A model generated the notes under the pieces. That model was not told where the DNA came from. It worked only from the letters and a program-made list of their open reading frames with translations, and made no database searches. From Chloroflexota bacterium (GTDB taxonomy: Bacteria > Chloroflexota > UBA6077 > JACQUR01), in NCBI GenBank assembly GCA_016210245.1, contig JACQUR010000381.1:1-5094 (forward strand): DNA of 5,094 nucleotides. Reading direction: 5' to 3'. The position numbers were made by a program, and so were the translations under genes. Of the stretch, positions 1-5,094 are shown one piece after another. Within the stretch, counting starts at the first letter, position 1. Every line of letters starts with the position of its first letter.

Positions 1-77
1 GTACTGCGTGGACAGCGCTGGACCCAAGAGCCACCGCGCCAGTCTCCTACTCTACCGCCGCCCAGTCCGGCCCCGGG

Positions 78-87
78 TGGGTATAAC
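78..87 (+). promoter_or_regulatory. Weak -10 promoter candidate (TATAAC)
   Basis: TATAAC at 82-87 differs from the TATAAT consensus at one base and is an unusually AT-rich patch for this region. A TG pair at 78-79 lies one base too far upstream for a proper extended -10, and no recognisable -35 hexamer is present about 17 bp upstream. Transcription from here would start near 94 and leave a short untranslated leader containing the ribosome binding site at 108-113. The placement is sensible but the match is weak. Confidence 0.25.
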
Positions 88-107
88 CAATGCTAGAAGC
101 AAGACCT

Positions 108-113
108 GGGGAG
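108..113 (+). promoter_or_regulatory. Ribosome binding site fixing the GTG start of the Uma2 gene
   Basis: GGGGAG at 108-113 lies 8 nt before the GTG at 122, a good Shine-Dalgarno match and spacing. The alternative in-frame GTG at 8 has nothing similar upstream. This is the main reason for the shorter start. Confidence 0.6.
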
Positions 114-121
114 ATGGCCAG

Positions 122-769
122 GTGACGATCCAGGAGGCGCAGCGCGAAGCGGCTGGAGCCGGCCCGCGCCCGCCGGCCGGGAAGCTGAGCTACGAGGCGT
201 TCCTGGCCTGGTGCGACGAGGACACCTGGGCGGAGTGGGTGGATGGGGAGGTGCAGATGGTTTCGCCCGCGGGGCGGCGGCACCAGAGGCTGGCCCGCTT
301 CCTCCTGGTCATCCTGAGCGACTGGGCGGAAGCCCGCAGCCTGGGCGAGGTCCTGCCCACGCCCTTCCAGATGCGGCTGCTCGAGCCAGTGAACAGCGGC
401 CGCGAGCCGGACCTGCTGTTTGTGGCGAGCCAACACCTGGGCCGCCTGCAGGAGACGTATCTCGACGGCCCGGCCGACCTGGTGGTCGAGATCGTCTCGC
501 CCGAGAGCGTTGGCCGCGACCGGGGCGAGAAGTTCGTCGAGTACGAGCGGGGCGGCGTGCAGGAGTACTGGCTGATCGACCCCGGGCGCCAGCAGGCCGA
601 GTTCTACCAGCTCGGTCCGGGCGGGCACTATCGGCTCGCCCTGGGCGGGGCCGGGGGCGAGTACACCAGTCCCACGCTGGCGGGGCTGAAGCTGCCGCTG
701 GAGTGGCTGTGGCGAGATCCGCCGCCCAGGGCCGCCGAGGCACTGCGCGCCCTCGGCCTGCTCGACTGA
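122..769 (+). CDS. Uma2 family (DUF820) restriction endonuclease-like protein
   Basis: This 215-residue protein belongs to the Uma2 family, which adopts a PD-(D/E)XK nuclease fold. The biological role of the family is poorly established, and proteins like this often occur in many copies per genome in Cyanobacteria, Chloroflexota and Deinococcota. Visible family features, numbered from the GTG at 122, are: a YEAFLAW...WVDGEV entry (about 24-43) followed by MVSPAG; a conserved His (54) in the first core helix; the EPDLLFV strand with the acidic PD (96-97); the VVEIVSPES strand with Glu123; and a KFVEYERGGVQEYWLIDP block (137-154) with Lys137. These give a plausible intact Asp97/Glu123 metal site. 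No signal peptide or membrane segment is seen, so it is cytoplasmic. The length is close to the family norm (about 190-210). The TPR gene follows 23 nt downstream, suggesting cotranscription. Family assignment is confident; nuclease activity and target are inference. Confidence 0.9.
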   Translation: MTIQEAQREAAGAGPRPPAGKLSYEAFLAWCDEDTWAEWVDGEVQMVSPAGRRHQRLARFLLVILSDWAEARSLGEVLPTPFQMRLLEPVNSGREPDLLFVASQHLGRLQETYLDGPADLVVEIVSPESVGRDRGEKFVEYERGGVQEYWLIDPGRQQAEFYQLGPGGHYRLALGGAGGEYTSPTLAGLKLPLEWLWRDPPPRAAEALRALGLLD

Positions 770-792
770 GCCCGGGCCGGCGAGCGAGGGTG

Positions 793-2760
793 ATGTCCAA
801 GCAGAAACGCCATCCAATCCCCCACCCCGCCACCTCGTCCCAGCAGCTTGTGTCCGAGCTTGGTCGGGCGCACGGCCTCGTGCGCCGCAGACGCTGGACC
901 GAGGCGCGCGACCTGCTGGAGGCCCTCAGCCGCCGCTACCCGCAGGAGGCGGAGATCCTCACCGCCCTGGTCAACGTCTACTACGAGCTTCGAGAGCTGC
1001 GGGGCTACCAACGCGCGTGCGAGCGGCTGCTGGAGCTCATGCCTGATGACCCTGAGATCCTGACGAGGCTGGCCGGGGCCTACCTCACCAACATGCAGCC
1101 GGTGTCGGCGCTGCGCACCTTTCGCCGCTTCCTGGAGCACTGGCCCGACCACGAGCGCGCGTCCAGGGCCCGAGCGACGGTAGCCGACCTGGAGGCCGAG
1201 GTCAGCACCATCCTCGCCGAGCTGGGCCTCTCCGGCGAGGACGGGCCGGAGCTAGCGGCCATGCACGAGCAGGCGCAGGCGCTGGTGGAGCAAGGCCAGT
1301 ACGCCAGGGCGCGCGCGGTTGCCGAGCAGGTGGTGCGGCGCCGCCCCGACTTCGTGCCGGCCCTCAACAACCTCAGCCAGCTCCATGCCATCGAGGGCCA
1401 GCTCGGCCAGGCGATCGCAACGGCACAGCGTGTGCTGGCCCTCGACCCGGGCAACGTGCATGCGCTGTCCAATCTCGTGCGCTACCTGTGTTTGAGCGGC
1501 CGAGTGGACGAGGCCAGGACGTTGGCCGAGCAACTCAAGGGGATCGAGTCCGAGCGCCTGGACGCCTGGCTCAAGAAGGCGGAGGCGCTGAGCTACCTGG
1601 GGGATGGCCAGGGGGTGCTGGAGGCGTTTCGGGGCGCCGAGGCCGCGGGGCTGCTGCGGCCTCCCCTGGGCGACCCGCTGCTCTACCACCTGGCCGCGGT
1701 CGCCGCCATGTGGCTGGGAGACCTCGACCAGGCGCGCCGGCGCTGGCAAGAGCTGTTGCGCCTCGCGCCCGGCTTCGAGCTCGCCCGGGCGAACCTGGCC
1801 GACCTGCGCAAGCCGGTGGGCGAGCGCCACGCGCCCTGGCCGTTCAACTTCGGCAACTGGGTTTCCCAGCAGACCGTCCGCGACCTTGCTGCGCTGGCCA
1901 GGCCGCTCTCCCGGCGTCGAGGCGACCAGGCGATTACCCAGACCGTGCGGCGCTACCTGCGCCAGCATCCCGCGCTGGCCAGCCTGGTGCCGCTCCTGCT
2001 CGAGCGGGGTGATCCTGAGGGGCGCGAGTTCGCGCTGCGCCTGGCGCTGATGGCCGAAACCCCGGAGCTGCTGAACGCGCTGCGGGACTTCGCGCTCGGC
2101 CAGCGCGGCCCAGATGCGTTCCGCATGGAGGCAGCCCAGGCGGCTACCCAGGCCGGGCTGCTGCCCCCGGGGCCGACGCGCTTCTGGGTGCGGGGCGCGT
2201 GGCAGGAGGTGCTGCTGCTGGGGTTTGAGATCCACGGCGAGGCCGCCACCCAGTACCGGCCGCAGGTTCAGCGGTGGCACGATGCAGCGCTGGAGGCGCT
2301 CCAAGAGGGTGACGGCGCGCGGGCCGCGAGCCTGATCGAGCGAGCGCTGGAGGCCGAGCCGGACGCCCCGAGTCTGCTGCACAACCTGGCCGCGGCCTAC
2401 GAGCTTCAGGGGCGGGTGCAGGAGGCCGAGGCGATCTCCCGCGAGCTGCACCAGCGCCATCCCGACTACCTGTTCGCGCGGGCGAGCCTCGCCCGGCTTG
2501 CCGTGCAGCGGGGCAAGCTCGACGAGGCCAGGGCGCTGCTCGATCCGCTCCTCACCCGGCGGCGCTTTCACACTAGCGAATTCCGGGCGTTCTGTGGGGC
2601 GCAGATCGAACTCGCCCTGGCCGAAGGCAAGCGCGATGGAGCCCGCTCCTGGCTCGAGATGCTGGCTGGCGTCGACCCGGACGACCCGGTGGTCCCGGCC
2701 TTGCGCCAGCGCGTGGAGCTAAAGGGCTGGCGGCCCCACCTCCCTGGTCGGCGTGCGTAG
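793..2760 (+). CDS. TPR-repeat protein of unknown function
   Basis: This 655-residue, soluble, almost wholly alpha-helical protein has two blocks of tetratricopeptide repeats, helical hairpins that usually act as protein-binding scaffolds. The N-terminal block spans about residues 20-120 (ARDLLEALSRRYP, ACERLLELMPDDPEILTRL, ALRTFRRFLEHWPDH). A second run spans about 155-335 (ARAVAEQVVRRRPDFVPAL, AIATAQRVLALDPGNVHAL, ARRRWQELLRLAPGF). The C-terminal block spans about 495-635 (AASLIERALEAEPDAPSLL, AEAISRELHQRHPDYLFA). Between the last two lies a roughly 150-residue section (about 341-490) that does not fit the TPR pattern, beginning with an aromatic stretch PWPFNFGNW (348-356). No signal peptide, membrane segment or catalytic motif is visible. 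The ATG at 793 is preceded by GAGGG (786-790), close to the start; the GTG at 790 is an alternative. The frame stays open back to 211 inside the Uma2 gene, but that part is a high-GC shadow of it. Function and partners are unknown. Confidence 0.85.
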   Translation: MSKQKRHPIPHPATSSQQLVSELGRAHGLVRRRRWTEARDLLEALSRRYPQEAEILTALVNVYYELRELRGYQRACERLLELMPDDPEILTRLAGAYLTNMQPVSALRTFRRFLEHWPDHERASRARATVADLEAEVSTILAELGLSGEDGPELAAMHEQAQALVEQGQYARARAVAEQVVRRRPDFVPALNNLSQLHAIEGQLGQAIATAQRVLALDPGNVHALSNLVRYLCLSGRVDEARTLAEQLKGIESERLDAWLKKAEALSYLGDGQGVLEAFRGAEAAGLLRPPLGDPLLYHLAAVAAMWLGDLDQARRRWQELLRLAPGFELARANLADLRKPVGERHAPWPFNFGNWVSQQTVRDLAALARPLSRRRGDQAITQTVRRYLRQHPALASLVPLLLERGDPEGREFALRLALMAETPELLNALRDFALGQRGPDAFRMEAAQAATQAGLLPPGPTRFWVRGAWQEVLLLGFEIHGEAATQYRPQVQRWHDAALEALQEGDGARAASLIERALEAEPDAPSLLHNLAAAYELQGRVQEAEAISRELHQRHPDYLFARASLARLAVQRGKLDEARALLDPLLTRRRFHTSEFRAFCGAQIELALAEGKRDGARSWLEMLAGVDPDDPVVPALRQRVELKGWRPHLPGRRA

Positions 2761-2803
2761 CGGCCCGCCGCTCGGCGAGCCGCGGAGAAGCTTCGGCAGC
2801 CTC

Positions 2804-2890
2804 ATCCTCCCAGATCCGTGAGTTCGAGCCTGGACCCTTCACCCGTCGGGCGAAGGGTCCAGGCTCGAACTCACGGATTCAGGATCCTCC
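2804..2890. repeat. 7-bp direct repeat flanking the hairpin
   Basis: ATCCTCC occurs at 2804-2810, 3 nt before the hairpin, and again at 2884-2890, 5 nt after it. This could be a target-site duplication left by insertion of a small palindromic element (about 2811-2883). A 7-bp match at loosely placed positions may also arise by chance. The hairpin ends are not symmetric beyond 2814/2878, which weakens the insertion reading. Confidence 0.3.
2814..2878. repeat. Long near-perfect inverted repeat (27-bp arms, 65 nt hairpin)
   Basis: Base by base, 2814-2840 is the exact reverse complement of 2852-2878 (27 of 27). Inside these arms is one A/C mismatch (2841/2851), then three more G-C pairs (2842-2844 with 2848-2850) and a GTC triloop. 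Outside the arms, 2813/2879 would add a G-U wobble in RNA. It starts 53 bp after the TPR stop codon and ends 147 bp before the kinase ATG. It would form a very stable hairpin in RNA, or a cruciform in DNA. There is no T-run on either side, so it is not a canonical intrinsic terminator. It could still act as a terminator or 3'-end stabiliser for the TPR transcript, be an RNase III-type processing site, or be a dispersed palindromic element (REP/MITE-like). Structure is certain; role is open. Confidence 0.9.
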
Positions 2891-2909
2891 TGTGCCAGCC
2901 CGGGACCCG

Positions 2910-2921
2910 CGCCGATCGGCG
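2910..2921. promoter_or_regulatory. 12-bp perfect palindrome upstream of the kinase operon, possible operator
   Basis: CGCCGATCGGCG is a perfect 12-bp palindrome about 105 bp upstream of the kinase ATG and about 20 bp upstream of the only AT-rich patch in the intergenic region. The position would suit an operator for a dimeric regulator, including the NarL-type regulator encoded downstream. In GC-rich DNA such palindromes are not rare, and no second copy is seen nearby. Confidence 0.25.
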
Positions 2922-2937
2922 ACGTTGGTCCTACCCG

Positions 2938-2947
2938 TGCATATACC
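2938..2947 (+). promoter_or_regulatory. Weak -10 promoter candidate for the two-component operon
   Basis: TGCATATACC at 2938-2947 includes TATACC (2942-2947) with a TG element one base further upstream than the ideal extended -10. It is the only AT-rich stretch between the hairpin and the kinase gene. No convincing -35 lies 16-18 bp upstream; TTGGTC at 2925-2930 is only 11 bp away. A promoter is expected somewhere in this gap because the long hairpin precedes it, but this exact placement is tentative. Confidence 0.2.
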
Positions 2948-3025
2948 CCGCTGGTTCCTGACGCCCGAGCCCGCCACGCCCAGCCTGGGCAGTGGGGGTC
3001 GGAGGCTCCCGGGAGTGGAGTAGGG

Positions 3026-4477
3026 ATGGTTCCCGACCCCGCGCGCGAAACACCTGTGAACACCCCGCCGCACGCCGTGCCCGCTGAGGCCGGCGTGACG
3101 CTCAGGCAAGGACGTCTGTCGCTCGCGGCGCAGTTCCTGCTGGCCAGTCTCATTATCATGCTGGCGAGCATGCTGGTTATTGGCACCTGGGTGGGTCAGC
3201 AGATCGAGAGCGGCGTGGTGAATCGCACCGCGGCGATCATGGCTCTGTTTGTGGAGAGCGTCATCGAGCCGTATGTCGAGCCCCTGGCGAGCCAGCCCCG
3301 GCTCGAAGAGGCCCAGGTCGGGCCGCTGGATCAACTCCTGGCTCAGACCCCGCTCGGCGAGCGGATCGTCGCCTTCAAGGTCTGGTCGCCCGAGGGCGAG
3401 GTCCTCTACAGCCCCAACCGCCTGCTCATCGGGCGCCGGTTCGAGCTCGAAAGCGGCCTGGCGCGGGCGCTCAACGGCGAGGTGGTCGCTCACATGAGCG
3501 ACCTGCACACGGCCGAGAACGAGTACGAGCGCCAGCGCTGGGGACAGTTGCTCGAGGTGTACCTGCCAGTGCGCGAGCGCGGCGGAGGGCGGATCATCGC
3601 GGTCACCGAGTTCTACCAGCGCCCGGATGAGCTGGAGGGTGAGATCTACGCCGCGCAACTGCGGTCCTGGGCGGTGGTAGCGCTGGTGACGGCGGCGACG
3701 TACCTGGCGCTGGCGGGGATCGTCAGGCGTGGCAGCGATACCATCGCCGCGCAGCAGACAACCCTGCGCGAGAAGGTCGCGGAGCTCTCGCGCCTGCTGG
3801 AGCAGAACGCGCGCCTGCATGGGCGGGTGCGTCAGGCAGCCGGGCGCACAACGACCCTCAAGGAGCGGGCGCTGCGGCGGATCAGTGCCGACCTGCACGA
3901 CGGCCCCGGCCAGGCGCTGGCCCTGGCGCTGCTGCGCCTGGACGCCCTGGAGAGCCGGTGTGGTGTCTGCAGCCTGGCCCGCGACGACGTCTCGGTCGTC
4001 CACGGCGCGGTGCGCGATGCGCTCGACGAGGTGCGCAGCATCGCTGCGGGATTGCGCCTGCCCCACCTGGCTTCGCTCTCCGTGGCCGAAGTGGCCGAGC
4101 GGGCAGTGCGGGACCACGAACGGCGGAGTGAAACATCAGTGCAGACGCACTTCCAGCACCTGCCTGCCCAGGCGCCACTGCCGATCAAGATCGCCCTCTT
4201 CCGGGCGCTCCAGGAGGCGCTCTCGAACGCCACCCGCCACGGCGGCGGGGTCGGGGTTGCGGCGCGCGTCTGGGCCGAAGCCGGCGGCCTGTACCTGGCC
4301 GTGTCAGACCGCGGGCCGGGCTTTGCGCCCGAGCACCTGGTGGCCGATGGCCACCTGGGGCTCGCCGGCATGCGCGAACAGGCCGAAGTCCTGGGCGGGA
4401 GCTTCCACGTAGACTCACAGCCCGGGCAGGGCACCACCGTGTACCTGCGCTGGCCGATAGCGGAGGCGAAGGGATGA
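3026..4477 (+). CDS. Membrane sensor histidine kinase, HisKA_3 (NarL-partner) class
   Basis: This 483-residue protein is the sensor of a two-component system. After a polar N-terminus it has a first membrane segment (about 33-56, AAQFLLASLIIMLASMLVIG). An extracytoplasmic region of about 155 residues follows (57-212), with a PAS/Cache-like alternation such as FKVWSPEGEVLYSP. The second membrane segment is at about 213-234, then a probable coiled coil (about 240-275). The HisKA_3 dimerisation domain has RRISADLHDGPGQ with phosphoacceptor His291. The HATPase_c domain shows an N-box (QEALSNATRHGG, Asn401), G1 box DRGPGF (Asp428), G2 box GHLGLAGMREQAEVLGG and a final GQGTTVYLRWP. All key residues are present, so it should be active. 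Two cysteines (312, 315; CGVC) lie in the loop of the dimerisation domain. The ATG at 3026 has TGGAG at 3016-3020, 5 nt upstream. Its stop overlaps the response regulator start (ATGA), implying translational coupling. The stimulus is unknown. Confidence 0.95.
   Translation: MVPDPARETPVNTPPHAVPAEAGVTLRQGRLSLAAQFLLASLIIMLASMLVIGTWVGQQIESGVVNRTAAIMALFVESVIEPYVEPLASQPRLEEAQVGPLDQLLAQTPLGERIVAFKVWSPEGEVLYSPNRLLIGRRFELESGLARALNGEVVAHMSDLHTAENEYERQRWGQLLEVYLPVRERGGGRIIAVTEFYQRPDELEGEIYAAQLRSWAVVALVTAATYLALAGIVRRGSDTIAAQQTTLREKVAELSRLLEQNARLHGRVRQAAGRTTTLKERALRRISADLHDGPGQALALALLRLDALESRCGVCSLARDDVSVVHGAVRDALDEVRSIAAGLRLPHLASLSVAEVAERAVRDHERRSETSVQTHFQHLPAQAPLPIKIALFRALQEALSNATRHGGGVGVAARVWAEAGGLYLAVSDRGPGFAPEHLVADGHLGLAGMREQAEVLGGSFHVDSQPGQGTTVYLRWPIAEAKG
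4462..4466 (+). promoter_or_regulatory. Ribosome binding site of the response regulator, inside the kinase 3' end
   Basis: GGAGG at 4462-4466 lies 7 nt before the ATG at 4474 and 10 nt before the second in-frame ATG at 4477. Spacing favours 4474, which also gives the four-base ATGA overlap with the kinase stop. Confidence 0.6.
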
Positions 4478-5094
4478 TGACTGATTCGATCCGCGTGATC
4501 CTCGCCGACGATCACCCGCTCCTGCTCGCCGGGGTGGCCAGTTCGCTCCAGGCCGCCGCGGATATCCTGCCCGTCGGGCAGGCAACGGACGCGGCCGGGG
4601 CCGTGCGGCTGGCGCGCGAGCACCTGCCGGACGTAGCCCTCCTGGACATCTCCATGCCAGGTGACGGACTCCAGGCGGCCCGTGACATCGCGGCGGCCTG
4701 TCCAGCTACGAAGATCGTGATGTTGACCGTGTCTGAGGACGAGGACGACCTCCTGGCAGCGCTGCAGGCCGGCGCCTGCGGCTACATCCTGAAGGGGGTT
4801 TCGAGCCGGGAGCTCATCGCAGCGATCCGCGTGATCCACGCCGGCGAGGTCTACGTGACGCCCGTGATGGCTTCGCGCCTGCTGCGGGAGATGACCCGGC
4901 CGCGCTCGGCCAGCGCCCTGGACGAACTGACCCCCCGGGAGCGTGAGGTGCTGGAGCTGGTGGCCCTCGGACTGGGCAACCAGGAGATCGGCCGGCGGCT
5001 GGGCCTGGCCGAGAAGACGATCAAGCACTACATGACCAACATCCTGGCCAAGCTCCAGGTCCGCAGCCGGATCGAGGCGGCCCTGCTGGCCCAC
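4474..5094 (+). CDS. NarL/FixJ-family response regulator (3' end cut by window)
   Basis: This is the DNA-binding partner of the upstream kinase; 207 residues are visible with no stop before the window edge. The receiver domain spans about 6-122: acidic pocket Asp12-Asp13 (ILADDHPLLLAG), phosphoacceptor Asp58 (ALLDISMPG), switch Thr85 (VMLTVSED) and conserved Lys107 (YILKGVSSRELI). After a linker, the LuxR-type helix-turn-helix spans about 152-202: LTPREREVLELVALGLGNQEIG, then AEKTIKHYMTNILAKLQVRSRIEA, with the recognition helix in TIKHYMTNIL. All catalytic residues are intact, so phosphorylation by the kinase should drive dimerisation and promoter binding. Relatives are usually about 205-220 residues, so only a few C-terminal residues are missing. 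Its start overlaps the kinase stop. Methionines at 4474 and 4477 are both possible starts. Target genes cannot be inferred, although autoregulation of the operon is common in this family. Confidence 0.95.
   Translation, partial: MMTDSIRVILADDHPLLLAGVASSLQAAADILPVGQATDAAGAVRLAREHLPDVALLDISMPGDGLQAARDIAAACPATKIVMLTVSEDEDDLLAALQAGACGYILKGVSSRELIAAIRVIHAGEVYVTPVMASRLLREMTRPRSASALDELTPREREVLELVALGLGNQEIGRRLGLAEKTIKHYMTNILAKLQVRSRIEAALLAH

Larger units (their letters stand above)
1..121. other. Leader region upstream of the Uma2 gene; possible tail of an upstream gene
   Basis: No complete gene can be assigned here. The + frame beginning at position 3 is open from the window edge to a TAA at 84-86 and would encode about 27 residues ending in PGWV. 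Its third codon positions are mostly G or C, so it could be the C-terminus of an upstream gene. It is too short to prove and resembles nothing I recognise. The frame of the Uma2 gene is also open back to a GTG at 8, but that extension is low-complexity, has no ribosome binding site and is not expected in the family, so I treat it as non-coding. An 11-codon ORF (ATG at 90, TGA at 123-125) overlaps the Uma2 GTG start and is probably chance. Confidence 0.3.

Noticed and set aside
211..792. Upstream extension of the TPR reading frame inside the Uma2 gene
   Set aside because: The frame is open for 194 codons, but the translation is Arg/Gly/Pro/Ala-rich low-complexity sequence overlapping a well-supported Uma2 gene. 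It has no TPR features until after 793.
47..817. Antisense open frame opposite the Uma2 gene
   Set aside because: The Uma2 motifs are clear on the + strand, and the antisense translation is unstructured and unlike any known family.
1252..2571. Long antisense open frame opposite the TPR gene
   Set aside because: It is a shadow of the TPR gene, with composition typical of reversed high-GC codons and no recognisable domain.
2820..2832. tRNA T-loop-like string (AGTTCGAGCCT) within the hairpin
   Set aside because: It matches the T-arm pattern locally, but no anticodon, D or acceptor arm is present at tRNA spacing; the bases pair within the long hairpin instead.
2814..2890. Canonical Rho-independent terminator
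   Set aside because: The stem is much longer than usual and no T-run follows it on either strand, so I annotate it as an inverted repeat of open function.
2879..4117. Antisense open frame spanning the intergenic region and half of the kinase
   Set aside because: It overlaps most of the kinase coding region and shows no recognisable protein features.
3832..5094. Long antisense open frame opposite the kinase and response regulator
   Set aside because: It lies opposite two genes with intact family motifs and its translation resembles no protein family. Long antisense frames are expected in high-GC coding DNA.

Overview
The window is about 70% GC and reads as ordinary bacterial chromosome from a high-GC lineage. 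A Uma2-family nuclease, a large TPR protein and a NarL-type kinase/regulator pair, all with strongly G/C-ending codons, fit Chloroflexota best. This is a guess from gene content and style; nothing in the sequence fixes the taxon.

Layout, all on the + strand. (1) Positions 1-121: a short leader with no assignable gene, possibly the last codons of an upstream gene, and a weak TATAAC promoter candidate. (2) 122-769: Uma2-family (DUF820) PD-(D/E)XK endonuclease-like protein. (3) 793-2760: a 655-residue cytoplasmic TPR protein of unknown function, 23 nt downstream of the Uma2 gene and probably cotranscribed with it. (4) 2761-3025: a 265-bp intergenic region whose main feature is a long near-perfect hairpin (27-bp uninterrupted arms, 2814-2878). 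It also holds smaller palindromes and a weak promoter candidate. (5) 3026-4477: a membrane-anchored sensor histidine kinase of the HisKA_3 (NarX/DegS/LiaS-like) class. (6) 4474-5094: its partner NarL/FixJ-type response regulator, overlapping the kinase stop by ATGA and cut by the window end only a few residues before its expected C-terminus.

The kinase and regulator form a classical two-component operon. An extracytoplasmic sensor region between two membrane segments should control phosphorylation of His291, with transfer to Asp58 of the regulator, which carries a LuxR-type DNA-binding domain. The input signal and target genes cannot be read from this window. The Uma2/TPR pair looks like a separate transcription unit, divided from the two-component operon by the hairpin.

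I see no convincing new multi-gene system. The items most worth a second look are the long hairpin with a possible 7-bp flanking duplication, a CxxC pair in the kinase's dimerisation domain, and the unassigned middle section of the TPR protein.
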